Origin: a virus
IMG/VR virus record: IMGVR_UViG_3300048833_000037
Coordinates: 1-25,748 of that record
DNA: 25,748 nt
Strand: one strand, 5' to 3'
The notes beneath the pieces were generated by a model. That model made no database searches. It was not told the origin of the DNA and was given only the letters and a program-made list of their open reading frames with translations. This document shows positions 1-6,762 of this stretch, piece by piece. Positions within the stretch are counted from its first letter, which is position 1, and the number at the start of each line of letters is the position of its first letter. The position numbers and the translations under genes were made by a program.

Positions 1-258
1 TATCAGAACATACCTATAAGACACCAATTCAGAAATCTAGTAGACCACGTTGTGACCATGGAAAATGGCGCTCACTCTGAATTGCATTACAGATTCACTC
101 CACCAGTAATACCCCGAACCGAACTAATGATAGACGTACTAGACGAATATCTAGCTTTGAACGGGGTTATTAACTGTGTACACGAAAAACGAACCAATGA
201 CACTTACCAGATTCTACCTGAACGATGGGAAGTAATTAGGGCGACTTTTAAGGGATGA
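1..258 (+). CDS. Hypothetical protein, 5' end outside window
   Basis: The frame is open from base 1 to the TGA at 256-258, so the gene very probably starts upstream of the window. If it did start inside, the only starts are GTG at 52 and ATG at 58, and neither has a clear Shine-Dalgarno. The visible 85 residues are soluble, with a helix-like stretch around the ELMIDVLDEYLALNGV segment and a C-terminal end near ERWEVIRATFKG. I recognise no family. The phosphoesterase gene follows after a single base, so the two are probably co-translated. Confidence 0.6.
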   Translation, partial: YQNIPIRHQFRNLVDHVVTMENGAHSELHYRFTPPVIPRTELMIDVLDEYLALNGVINCVHEKRTNDTYQILPERWEVIRATFKG

Positions 259-259
259 A

Positions 260-1498
260 ATGTCACGAAAACCGAAGTGGGTCGGAACAGATTTACACAA
301 CCTTCTCACGTTATCCATAAAAGAACTACAAAAAATATACCCAGAAGAAAAACAATCAACACTAAAAGGCAAGAAAGCCTACTGGAAAAAGAAATTATTA
401 AACGGAGAAATAGAGATGCCTGAAAAAGAACCAAATCCAACCGCCAATCAGACTACCGTTGAGCAAGTAGGCGATAATCTCGTCTCGACGATTGAGGGCT
501 GGTATGAAGTCGTTACCAAAGACGCAGAGGGAGTAGCACAAGTCCATAGGTTATATAAGCACTCTACCAAAACTAGACCAAGTCCTAACCAAGTTTTTCA
601 ACCAGTAGAGCCAGCCATAATCCGACCCAACCGAGCCAAGATACCCAAACGCAACTATAAGGGCATTTTCGTTTTTTCTGACGCTCAGATTGGCTACAGA
701 CGTATAAATGACGAGCTAGTACCTATCCACGATGAACGAGCCATATCAGCTGCTCAGAAGCTTGCCAACGACCTTAGACCGAACTATGTAGTAGATTGTG
801 GCGATACCACCGATTTGGGCGAGCTAGGCAAGTATCCAGTAGACTCCAACCACCTACTAGGCACACTACAGCCTTCTTTGCAGCGAACACACAATCTATA
901 CGCTGAGTTTACAGCAGCTACTCCAGGTGCAGAACGCCACGCTGTTGATTCTAACCACGTAAAACGACTAGGCGATTATGTGCTTAGAAATGCCTTTGCC
1001 CTATATGACATTAGAGGGGCAGATGAGAAGTACCCAGCACTAAGCTATCCAGGACTCCTAAAACTTGAGCAAATAGGTTGGGAGTGGCATGGAGGCTATG
1101 GGGCGGCTGAGTATGAGTATGCTGACGATTTAGCTTTTATACACGGTACGTTTGCAGTCTCTAATGGTTCAACAGCAGCCAAACTATCTAAAGCTAACTA
1201 CGGCAGGAATATCGTACAGGGACACGCTCATCGCATGGAAACTCAGTACGCTACCGACAGACGAGGCAATCAGTACGGGGCGTTTGCTATGGGTGCTTTA
1301 TGTAGACGAGACGGCATAGTGCCAAGCTACCACTCGAGTATTGACCACCACAATCAACCAGTTAAACACTTCGAGAACTGGCAAAACGGGGTCATGTATA
1401 TCAGAGACTACGGTGACGGCAAATACCAATTCGACCACATACCAATACACAACGGAGTTATTTATTACGCAGGAAAGGAGTATAGAGGCGATGAATAA
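260..1498 (+). CDS. Calcineurin-like metallophosphoesterase
   Basis: A 412-residue protein with a metallophosphoesterase core after a basic helical N-terminus (residues 1-50) and a linker. The family's metal-binding motifs appear in order: SDAQIG at 140-145 (usually DxH, here Q replaces H), GDTTD at 181-185, SNH at 231-233, HGT at 295-297 and GHAH at 321-324. Enzymes of this fold hydrolyse phosphomono- or diesters, including nucleic acid ends, with two metal ions. Phage copies with this DNA-associated context are common, but the substrate is not known here. The start is ATG 260 with AAGGG five bases upstream. The C-terminus overlaps the next gene by eight bases. The Q for H change at 143 is worth noting, though such variants occur in phage homologues. 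Confidence 0.85.
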   Translation: MSRKPKWVGTDLHNLLTLSIKELQKIYPEEKQSTLKGKKAYWKKKLLNGEIEMPEKEPNPTANQTTVEQVGDNLVSTIEGWYEVVTKDAEGVAQVHRLYKHSTKTRPSPNQVFQPVEPAIIRPNRAKIPKRNYKGIFVFSDAQIGYRRINDELVPIHDERAISAAQKLANDLRPNYVVDCGDTTDLGELGKYPVDSNHLLGTLQPSLQRTHNLYAEFTAATPGAERHAVDSNHVKRLGDYVLRNAFALYDIRGADEKYPALSYPGLLKLEQIGWEWHGGYGAAEYEYADDLAFIHGTFAVSNGSTAAKLSKANYGRNIVQGHAHRMETQYATDRRGNQYGAFAMGALCRRDGIVPSYHSSIDHHNQPVKHFENWQNGVMYIRDYGDGKYQFDHIPIHNGVIYYAGKEYRGDE

Positions 1499-1757
1499 AG
1501 AACAACAGCAATTCTTAGACAGTTTCATGGATAACTTTAATTTGAAGTACCCACCTAGATATATAGAAGGAGTACGTAAGTATAAGAGCCACATTATAGA
1601 CGACTACACAGTAGAGGAACATATTGAAAACCTAGAGCAAGAGTTATTTGATGCACTTGCTTACTTACATGCAATACGAATACTGACAGCAGAACTTAGA
1701 GCTGCCAATGAACAACTAAATCAATTTGTAGGAGACCTATACAATGAACGGAGCTGA
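1491..1757 (+). CDS. Small helical protein, possibly MazG-like
   Basis: I chose ATG 1491 because a GGAG-rich stretch (AAAGGAG then GAGGCG) lies just upstream and the codon overlaps the phosphoesterase stop. The frame is open further upstream only by chance inside the previous gene. The 88 residues are helical, and ELFDALAYLHA resembles the ExxD helix of all-alpha NTP pyrophosphohydrolases (MazG/dUTPase-2 type), which clean or bias phage nucleotide pools. Only one such half-motif is visible, so the enzyme call is weak and a structural helical protein is the alternative. Confidence 0.65.
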   Translation: MNKEQQQFLDSFMDNFNLKYPPRYIEGVRKYKSHIIDDYTVEEHIENLEQELFDALAYLHAIRILTAELRAANEQLNQFVGDLYNERS

Positions 1758-2130
1758 AATGGATCCAATAGAACCAGGCGAACTTTATAATGTTTGGCAA
1801 TCTTATATAAACCAAGAAATACAAGGCGAATACATAGACCCCGAGTGGTCACACGAAATTGATGAAGATATACAACTAACCCTACCTTTTAACGAAAAAA
1901 GCGTGTATGAGGGCTTAGGACACGCCATAACGCCATATAGGTGGGCTTCTTACTTAGAAGATGCAGTCCAGCAACTATGTATGGGTAACGACTACTATAC
2001 TGGCCGAGCTGAACGATGTGATATGGCAGAACAAATCTTAAACGACAGGCTTGAAAGAGCCGCCACCAAACTAGAAAAGGCTTCACTATACGAGGCTATG
2101 CAGGTTTGGTACAGGAGCTATGGAAGATGA
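1744..2130 (+). CDS. Hypothetical acidic protein
   Basis: A 128-residue acidic, soluble protein of no family I recognise. It overlaps the previous gene by 14 bases. Two starts are possible: ATG 1744, with GGAG nine bases upstream, or ATG 1759, with CGGAG five bases upstream. The C-terminal half (from about residue 75) looks like a pair of helices. It shares an ATGA junction with the methyltransferase that follows, which suggests coupled translation. Confidence 0.7.
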   Translation: MNGAEMDPIEPGELYNVWQSYINQEIQGEYIDPEWSHEIDEDIQLTLPFNEKSVYEGLGHAITPYRWASYLEDAVQQLCMGNDYYTGRAERCDMAEQILNDRLERAATKLEKASLYEAMQVWYRSYGR

Positions 2131-3581
2131 TTAAGCAACAAGACTCACTAGCGTTTCTAAAAGAACAACAAGACTTATCGGTAGATATTAACTACTCAGA
2201 CCCTCCATACGCACTAGGCTCAGAGATAATCATACGACCAGACGGCAAAGTAGACTACAAGAACGCCAGCGACTTTATGAACAAATGGGAAATGCCTACT
2301 GGTGACTGGTGGGAACAATGGTTCAAAGAAGCCTTTAGAACTACTAAACACGGTGGCTACGTGATTATGTTCGGTATGGACAGACAACCACTTCTGTTCA
2401 AGTACTACGCTCACCTCGCAGGATTTACCGAGAAACAGAGCATGTACTGGTACTTTATATCTAACTTTCCAAAGGCTACTGATTTAAGCAAGATGATAGA
2501 TAAGAACGCAGGGGCAGAGAGATGTGTGGTAGGGAAATATGTAGCACCAGACGGAAAAGAAAGAGGTGGAGTGCCAAATATACTAATGGATGTTGCAAAT
2601 TATCAAACAGGAGACAGAAGCCCCGCTAACATAACAGCCCCATCAACCCCCCTAGCTCAAAAATACTCAGGCTATAAATACTCCATAGCTCCACTTAAAC
2701 AAACCAACGAAACCATTATGATATTCCAAAAGCCTTACAAGACTAAGAGCTGTTTACACGATACCCTAGCCTTTGAGAACGGTGATGAGAGTATCAGTGT
2801 CGGGGCGATGGATATTGATGGGAATAGAGTGGGTCTAAATGGCGAAAAACAACCTACTGGTAGTGGCGATAGGACAAGCTGGCGTGAACGAGAAAATAGA
2901 AGCGACAGACAAGACTGGTACGCAAGCAAAACAAGTGAAGCTGGTCGCTACCCCTCTCAAACCCTCTGTGATACAGGAGCAAGTGAAGTGCTGGATAGAC
3001 AGAGTGGGGTAAAAAAGGGAAGCAAGTCAGAACGGTCAAATAATATAGACCCTGACAACACATACAACGGAGGCTGGGATAAGTTTACTTCGCAAAACAA
3101 TGCTTGGGGCGATACAGGTGGTTGCTCTAAAATCCTCCACAAATGTGACTTTGAAGCTCAGGAACACGACCTATACATCTATCAACCCAAAGTAAGTAAG
3201 AAAGAGCGTAATGCAGGGTGTGAGGAGATGGGGGATGTATATAATCCACACTCTAGTTACGGCACGCAGACCGAAGAAGGGATTAAGGCGAGAGGAAGAA
3301 ATCCTGAAAATCAAAATCAACCTGTTAAGAACCACCACCCAACCCTCAAACCAATAGCCCTTAACGAAAAAGTCCTTAAACTATTCAAAACACCTAACGA
3401 CCAACGAATAATCTATCCCTTTGGTGGTGCGGGTTCAGAGATTATCGGAGGTATTAAAGCTGGATTTGATAACTGGTCAGCCTGTGAACTATCACCAGAG
3501 TATGTAGAGATAGCTAAAGCACGAATAGAATACTGGACTACCCTTGAAGAAAATGAACCTAAACAGGCGGTATTAGTATGA
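2127..3581 (+). CDS. DNA amino-methyltransferase (N6-A or N4-C)
   Basis: A 484-residue S-adenosylmethionine-dependent methyltransferase that adds a methyl group to an exocyclic amino group in DNA. The catalytic motif IV is DPPY at residues 25-28. The AdoMet-binding motif I is near the C-terminus, in the segment YPFGGAGSE followed by ELSPEYVEIA, and HPTLKPIALNEKV just before it is the usual lead-in. Motif IV before motif I is the beta-class order. The roughly 350 residues between them are long and hold the target-recognition region. The start is ATG 2127, an ATGA overlap with the previous stop and nine bases after AGGAG; a TTG at 2106 is also in frame but less likely. No restriction endonuclease is adjacent, so it is probably an orphan enzyme protecting phage DNA. 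Confidence 0.9.
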   Translation: MIKQQDSLAFLKEQQDLSVDINYSDPPYALGSEIIIRPDGKVDYKNASDFMNKWEMPTGDWWEQWFKEAFRTTKHGGYVIMFGMDRQPLLFKYYAHLAGFTEKQSMYWYFISNFPKATDLSKMIDKNAGAERCVVGKYVAPDGKERGGVPNILMDVANYQTGDRSPANITAPSTPLAQKYSGYKYSIAPLKQTNETIMIFQKPYKTKSCLHDTLAFENGDESISVGAMDIDGNRVGLNGEKQPTGSGDRTSWRERENRSDRQDWYASKTSEAGRYPSQTLCDTGASEVLDRQSGVKKGSKSERSNNIDPDNTYNGGWDKFTSQNNAWGDTGGCSKILHKCDFEAQEHDLYIYQPKVSKKERNAGCEEMGDVYNPHSSYGTQTEEGIKARGRNPENQNQPVKNHHPTLKPIALNEKVLKLFKTPNDQRIIYPFGGAGSEIIGGIKAGFDNWSACELSPEYVEIAKARIEYWTTLEENEPKQAVLV

Positions 3582-3793
3582 TGATGGAAATAAACGAAAC
3601 AGTAGACGGCATAACCTACGCTATCCAAGAACTTGACCAAGACTTGACCAACCTTATACCAAATTTACGTCGCAGAAAATGCACTCCAAGAGTAATGCAA
3701 GAAGTTGATGCACTACTTGATACAAGAAATGATTTAACTTCTATGTTAGGTGAACTAGCTTTTGATGAATATGAAAGGATGATGACAGAATGA
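3578..3793 (+). CDS. Hypothetical small helical protein
   Basis: A 71-residue protein with heptad-like leucines and a charged C-terminus (DEYERMMTE), probably a short coiled coil. It begins at ATG 3578 or ATG 3581, both overlapping the methyltransferase stop, and its stop overlaps the next start. Function unknown. Confidence 0.65.
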   Translation: MMMEINETVDGITYAIQELDQDLTNLIPNLRRRKCTPRVMQEVDALLDTRNDLTSMLGELAFDEYERMMTE

Positions 3794-3888
3794 ATAAACT
3801 AAAAAATATCTACTTTGACATAGTACACCTTTATTTATGGTATCTACTAAGACCCTGGTTGTGGGAAACATTTAGGAGGAACAAATGA
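3790..3888 (+). CDS. Micro-protein, possibly membrane-associated
   Basis: A 32-residue frame joined to both neighbours by ATGA overlaps (3790-3793 and 3885-3888). That arrangement argues it is real despite its size. The sequence is aromatic and hydrophobic in the middle (IYFDIVHLYLWYLLRPWLW), with basic ends, like an amphipathic or single membrane helix. Its last codons carry the AGGAGG that serves the next gene. Function unknown. Confidence 0.5.
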   Translation: MNKLKNIYFDIVHLYLWYLLRPWLWETFRRNK

Positions 3889-4181
3889 ACGAGAGAGTAA
3901 AACCTGATTACAGTGTAAGAATGGGCGTAGAAGGAACTGATGAAGGATATCTACTCGATAGCCGTTACGATTTCATAAGAGTATTTCCCTGGCTACAATA
4001 CGGTATAGTAAACATTGTTACAGAAGATGGAATCCACCGATTATATACAACCGAAGAACAATGTAGACGTATACATGAAGGCTCTGGTATACCTTTAGTA
4101 GAGTTAGAATGGATAGTAGAATCAGAGCATGAGAATATGTTAGAGATAATGGCTAATGATCTTGAATCTTGGATGGAATAG
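3885..4181 (+). CDS. Hypothetical acidic protein
   Basis: A 98-residue acidic protein starting at ATG 3885 behind a strong AGGAGG. It has a beta-rich look in the middle (FIRVFPWLQYGIVNIV, then EDGIHRLYTTEEQ) and an acidic helical tail. It is the last gene of the left operon: a promoter and terminator follow at once. No family recognised. Confidence 0.7.
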   Translation: MNERVKPDYSVRMGVEGTDEGYLLDSRYDFIRVFPWLQYGIVNIVTEDGIHRLYTTEEQCRRIHEGSGIPLVELEWIVESEHENMLEIMANDLESWME

Positions 4182-4188
4182 TTGAGTG

Positions 4189-4197
4189 TGTTATAAT
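4189..4197 (+). promoter_or_regulatory. Extended -10 promoter for rep leader
   Basis: TGTTATAAT is a perfect extended -10 element (TG at 4189-4190, TATAAT at 4192-4197). No convincing -35 lies 16-18 bases upstream; TTGGAT at 4169 is poor. The predicted transcript starts near 4203-4204, where the 27-base complementary segment begins. Confidence 0.6.
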
Positions 4198-4202
4198 GAA
4201 TG

Positions 4203-4229
4203 TATCAATCGCTAGATAAATAGCCTCAA
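4203..4229 (+). repeat. Distant inverted repeat, left copy
   Basis: Bases 4203-4225 are the exact reverse complement of 6005-6027. Extending to 4229 adds one mismatch at 4226, which is a G-U pair in RNA. The two copies are 1.8 kb apart and flank the rep-like gene and two small genes. Confidence 0.9.
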
Positions 4230-4250
4230 GAGAAATCAAGAGGCTTTTTT
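4222..4250 (+). terminator. Intrinsic terminator or attenuator before rep
   Basis: AGCCTC (4222-4227) pairs with GAGGCT (4240-4245) across a 12-base loop and is followed by a six-T run. Because a promoter lies just upstream and the rep-like gene 45 bases downstream, it may attenuate rep as well as end the left operon. Confidence 0.7.
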
Positions 4251-4294
4251 CGCTTTCTAGAATCTCTTTAATTAAAACAAAACAGAGGGTATCA

Positions 4295-5095
4295 ATGAAG
4301 GGATTTTATATCCATGTCAAAAATGATTTGCTAGAAGCAAAGCATTACGAAGCTATGGGGGCTTCTATATGGCTGTATTTATGGCTATTGGACAAAGTAA
4401 CAAGTGTTGACGAAAAAGGCGTTGGCAAGGTTTTAGGCGGAAAGCCAATAGTACATAGCGAGATAGAAAAAGAGCTAGGAATGACTAGACGAAGCTATCA
4501 AAGAAATATAGAAACGCTTAAAAATGCTGGGTATATTGATACGCTCAGAACACCAAATGGGCTTGTAATAAAAGTCCAAAAAACCAAAAAAGTGTTTGGT
4601 CAAAACGACACGAAAAAGACCCAAAAAGAGCCTAAAAGTGATGTGCCAAAAAGGTGCAGCAGTGATGGAGTGATGTGCCAAAAAGGTGCAGCGATGTGCC
4701 AAAAAGGTGCAGCGATGTGCCAAAAAGGTGCATGCAATATAAGACAAGACAAGGACAAGACAATTACATTATCTAAAGATAATGGAGCAAAGGCTCTGGA
4801 ATATGGTGATCCTGTAATAAATGAAATGTTTGATTATTGGCATGAAATAATCGGCTACAAAATTGAGTCTAAAGTCAAAGCAAATCGCATGGCTTGTAAG
4901 AACCTACACAAAAAATATGGTGAAGCCAAATTAAAGCAACTTATTACTGGCGTAGCTAAAGCACAGCAGGATAGGTACGCTCCAAGAATAGGTGACTTTA
5001 TCGAGCTTCAGTCAAATATGAACAAATTACTTGCATGGGGAAGATCTGTGCAGTCACAAGAATCATCAATTAAAAGTTTTGGGAGTAAGAAATGA
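4295..5095 (+). CDS. Replisome organiser / helicase-loader-like protein
   Basis: A 266-residue protein with the layout of Gram-positive phage replication initiators. An N-terminal winged-helix region (about 10-95, recognition stretch SEIEKELGMTRRSYQRNIETL) would bind the origin. A low-complexity middle follows, with three MCQKGA units at about 127-148. A C-terminal DnaD/helicase-loader-like domain (about 172-255, INEMFDYWHEIIGY onward) would contact the host helicase. The DNA of the middle holds four copies of a 21-base repeat, so the origin may lie inside the gene, as in lambda O and several lactococcal phages. Start ATG 4295, with AGAGGG upstream. It is preceded by an attenuator-like leader and overlaps the next gene by ATGA. 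Confidence 0.7.
   Translation: MKGFYIHVKNDLLEAKHYEAMGASIWLYLWLLDKVTSVDEKGVGKVLGGKPIVHSEIEKELGMTRRSYQRNIETLKNAGYIDTLRTPNGLVIKVQKTKKVFGQNDTKKTQKEPKSDVPKRCSSDGVMCQKGAAMCQKGAAMCQKGACNIRQDKDKTITLSKDNGAKALEYGDPVINEMFDYWHEIIGYKIESKVKANRMACKNLHKKYGEAKLKQLITGVAKAQQDRYAPRIGDFIELQSNMNKLLAWGRSVQSQESSIKSFGSKK
4640..4732 (+). repeat. Four iteron-like direct repeats in rep gene
   Basis: The core GTGCCAAAAAGGTGC occurs in four copies within longer 19-21 base units at 4640-4660, 4672-4692, 4693-4713 and 4714-4732. The last three are in tandem with a 21-base period (two helical turns). The first is set apart by 11 bases and is read in a different codon frame, so conservation is at the DNA level. An AT-rich stretch follows from about 4738. 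This suggests an origin with initiator-binding sites. Confidence 0.8.
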
Positions 5096-5439
5096 TAACA
5101 GTAAGAACCAGAAAACAAGCCTACGAAGTAGAAGCAGACTATCGAGACTTTGTAGAAGAACTAAACAACGCTAAGACACCGTATATTCAGGTAAACAACG
5201 AGCTTATAAGGAAGTCCGAGATAATTGGAGTAAAAAACTCTAATGTAATTTTTGCAGATAATCTAGTTGAAGCACCTACTCAACCAGAAAAAAAACGAAT
5301 GGAAAACCTTTTTGTGTATAATTACATGAAAGCATACATACCAAGACACATGAAAAAGATAGGAAGAAAACTACAAACAGATGAGATACGGGCGATTGTT
5401 GCAGAAGCCAGAGTATCATACGCTGACGATGTTCTATAG
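5092..5439 (+). CDS. Hypothetical protein in rep operon
   Basis: A 115-residue basic protein overlapping the rep-like stop by ATGA, so almost surely co-translated with it. The first 60 residues look like alternating strands (ITVRTRKQAYEVEADYRDFVEEL, shortened here, then YIQVNNELIRKSEIIGV), and the rest is a basic helical region. A role in replication is guessed from position only. Confidence 0.7.
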   Translation: MITVRTRKQAYEVEADYRDFVEELNNAKTPYIQVNNELIRKSEIIGVKNSNVIFADNLVEAPTQPEKKRMENLFVYNYMKAYIPRHMKKIGRKLQTDEIRAIVAEARVSYADDVL

Positions 5440-5491
5440 GGGTAATATGGTACTTTAACAACTTAAATGAGGGTAAGAAAAGGACTTTGTA

Positions 5492-5734
5492 ATGCAATTA
5501 CAAATAAGTATCCAAAGAAACGTACAGTACACAGGAAAAAAGGCTCTACCAGGTAGAATCTGTTTTGATGAAAGGGATCGGATGTGCGTACAGGTGGGAT
5601 ATTGTCCAGATTGTAGAGGAAAGATAATCATGTCTATACCAGATGCAAGAAAGTTTGCTAAGTTATACGCTGGTGAAGCCTCTAAACCTTTTAGTAAATT
5701 ACTGATACGAAGTATGAACAAAAGACGAACTTAA
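5492..5734 (+). CDS. Hypothetical small protein with CxxC
   Basis: An 80-residue basic protein starting at ATG 5492, eight bases after AAAAGGA. It carries a CPDC pair at about residues 38-41 and two further cysteines (about 25 and 32), so it could hold one zinc ion. An 11-base-pair hairpin lies 12 bases after its stop. No family recognised. Confidence 0.65.
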   Translation: MQLQISIQRNVQYTGKKALPGRICFDERDRMCVQVGYCPDCRGKIIMSIPDARKFAKLYAGEASKPFSKLLIRSMNKRRT

Positions 5735-5745
5735 AACACAAAGTA

Positions 5746-5787
5746 AAAGACCGAAGGTTTAACGTCACGTCGCACACTTCGGTCTTT
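5746..5787 (+). terminator. Terminator-like hairpin
   Basis: AAAGACCGAAG (5746-5756) and CTTCGGTCTTT (5777-5787) form a perfect 11-base-pair stem. The loop is 20 bases and contains GTCACGTCG. The A-rich left side and T-rich right side could make it work on both strands, though the T-tract is short. Confidence 0.65.
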
Positions 5788-5865
5788 ATGTAGGGTATTG
5801 TAACATATTAGAAAACAAAATGAAATATCTAACAGTAGTAAAGTAAAAAATCACATAAAAAAGAG

Positions 5866-5894
5866 TTGACACAAGCGTTATGGTAGAGTATAGT
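5866..5894 (+). promoter_or_regulatory. Consensus sigma-70-type promoter
   Basis: TTGACA at 5866-5871, a 17-base spacer, then TATAGT at 5889-5894. This is the best -35/-10 pair in the window. Transcription should start near 5901. Confidence 0.8.
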
Positions 5895-5900
5895 GAAACA

Positions 5901-5999
5901 TGTCACGACGTACAATGTATCCTTTACAAACGACATAGTTTAGAAAAGTAACAGATACGAAACACGAACGCCGTGACCTTAAAAAGTCATGGCTTTTTT
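5901..5999 (+). ncRNA. Leader RNA with switchable terminator
   Basis: About 99 bases between a strong promoter and an intrinsic terminator with no credible reading frame. Its 5' end (GTCACG at 5902-5907, plus CGT at 5909-5911) can pair with 5968-5977, which includes most of the terminator's left arm. Two exclusive folds are therefore possible: terminator, or 5'-end pairing that opens it. It may be a free-standing small RNA or the attenuator of the lysin operon. No known RNA family recognised. Confidence 0.5.
5970..5999 (+). terminator. Intrinsic terminator upstream of lysin
   Basis: GCCGTGAC (5970-5977) pairs with GTCATGGC (5986-5993) through eight pairs including one G-U. The loop is eight bases and a run of six T follows. 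Confidence 0.8.
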
Positions 6000-6000
6000 A

Positions 6001-6027
6001 TTGGGGCTATTTATCTAGCGATTGATA
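6001..6027 (+). repeat. Distant inverted repeat, right copy
   Basis: The reverse complement of 4203-4229 (23 exact bases at 6005-6027 and one mismatch in the remainder). It begins two bases after the T-run of the terminator, so it is only transcribed from the 5889 promoter when that terminator is read through. Confidence 0.9.
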
Positions 6028-6178
6028 GTCACACAGAGAAAACCACTTGTAACCGTCAAGACGAATTACAAGGATCAGGTACTCAAACGAACATAACGTG
6101 AGGTTAAGTTCAAAGAAGCGTTTAGTCGGTGGGCGACTTAAAAACCTACATTAAACAGGAGATTAGCCTATCAAGTTA

Positions 6179-6679
6179 TTGATAGCACTAGCGCTGGTGA
6201 TAATCACATCATCATCGTTAGCTGAAGCAGCTCCTATTAACAACGAGAACCTAGACGTACAAATAACGGTACAAGAGGAAGTCAAGACTGACCCTCCTCA
6301 AATCGAAGTTCCACCAGTTAAGACAGAGCCGGTTGTTCAGCCAGTACCAGTAGTCACACCTACTGCGAAACCTAAACAGCCGACACCGAAGCCAACGGTC
6401 ACAGGCAATAAAGAAACATGGCTACGAGAGTCCGGTATACCCGAATCAGAGTGGTGGGCAGTAGATTACATTGTTTCTAAAGAGTCATCGTGGAATCCGT
6501 TAGCAGTCAATAAATCGTCAGGAGCATGTGGGCTTGCTCAAGCGTTACCGTGCAGTAAATTAGGCACGAACTGGTCAGACCCAGTACACGCATTGAAATG
6601 GCAATATAGCTACGTGACGAGTAGATACGGTGGTTATCAACAGGCAGTAGCCTTTTGGAAAATTAACCACTGGTACTAA
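6179..6679 (+). CDS. Secreted SLT/lysozyme-like lysin
   Basis: A peptidoglycan-cleaving enzyme of about 167 residues. A hydrophobic N-terminal segment (IALALVIITSSSLAEAA) looks like a Sec signal peptide with an AEA-A cleavage site. A proline-rich linker (about 35-75) follows, then a C-terminal domain of about 85 residues related to lytic transglycosylase / aggregation-promoting-factor domains. The likely catalytic Glu is in SKESSWNP; GACGLAQ and the aromatic C-terminus are typical. The start is uncertain. The first standard start, TTG 6179, lacks a positive n-region and sits 16 bases after AGGAGA. ATC 6170 is seven bases after it and would give IKLL at the N-terminus. No holin gene is adjacent, and a secreted enzyme would not strictly need one. 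Confidence 0.85.
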   Translation: MIALALVIITSSSLAEAAPINNENLDVQITVQEEVKTDPPQIEVPPVKTEPVVQPVPVVTPTAKPKQPTPKPTVTGNKETWLRESGIPESEWWAVDYIVSKESSWNPLAVNKSSGACGLAQALPCSKLGTNWSDPVHALKWQYSYVTSRYGGYQQAVAFWKINHWY

Positions 6680-6681
6680 AT

Positions 6682-6731
6682 AACAGGCACAATCGAGTGC
6701 CTGTTGGTGGGGAGTAAGATCACCTCACCAA
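6682..6731 (+). other. Two back-to-back hairpins after lysin
   Basis: AACAGGCAC (6682-6690) pairs with GTGCCTGTT (6697-6705), and TTGGTGGGG (6704-6712) pairs with CCTCACCAA (6723-6731, one G-U). The two share two bases, so only one can be complete. There is no T-run, so these are not ordinary terminators. They may protect or separate transcripts. Confidence 0.6.
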
Positions 6732-6762
6732 TGGACACTCGAATTAACGAAAGGATCAGACA

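Larger units (their letters stand above)
4203..4250 (+). ncRNA. Candidate short leader or antisense RNA
   Basis: Transcription from the 4192 promoter that stops at the terminator would give an RNA of about 47 bases. Its first 27 bases are complementary (one G-U) to 6001-6027 and include the complete left arm of its own terminator. It could act on the lysin leader as an antisense RNA, be targeted by it, or simply be an attenuated leader of the rep gene. This is inferred from base pairing only. Confidence 0.4.
5735..6178 (+). other. Gene-free control region before lysin
   Basis: These 444 bases hold no frame I believe. From left to right: a terminator-like hairpin (5746-5787), an AT-rich stretch, a consensus promoter (5866-5894), a leader RNA ending at a terminator (5970-5999), the right copy of the 27-base inverted repeat (6001-6027), a short hairpin CTTGTAA/TTACAAG (6046-6072), about 80 bases in which I see nothing, then the AGGAGA at 6157-6162 that serves the lysin. 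Confidence 0.75.

Noticed and set aside
4475-4747. Minus-strand frame over the rep repeats
   Set aside because: It mirrors the rep repeats with no ribosome-binding site or family resemblance, and all supported genes are on the + strand.
5901-5999. A tRNA in the leader before the lysin
   Set aside because: No cloverleaf, no T-loop GTTC-type motif and no acceptor stem can be formed.
4203-6027. Invertible DNA switch with its own recombinase
   Set aside because: The inverted repeats exist, but no recombinase gene is seen in the window and the adjacent promoter-terminator layout favours an RNA role; kept only as an alternative.
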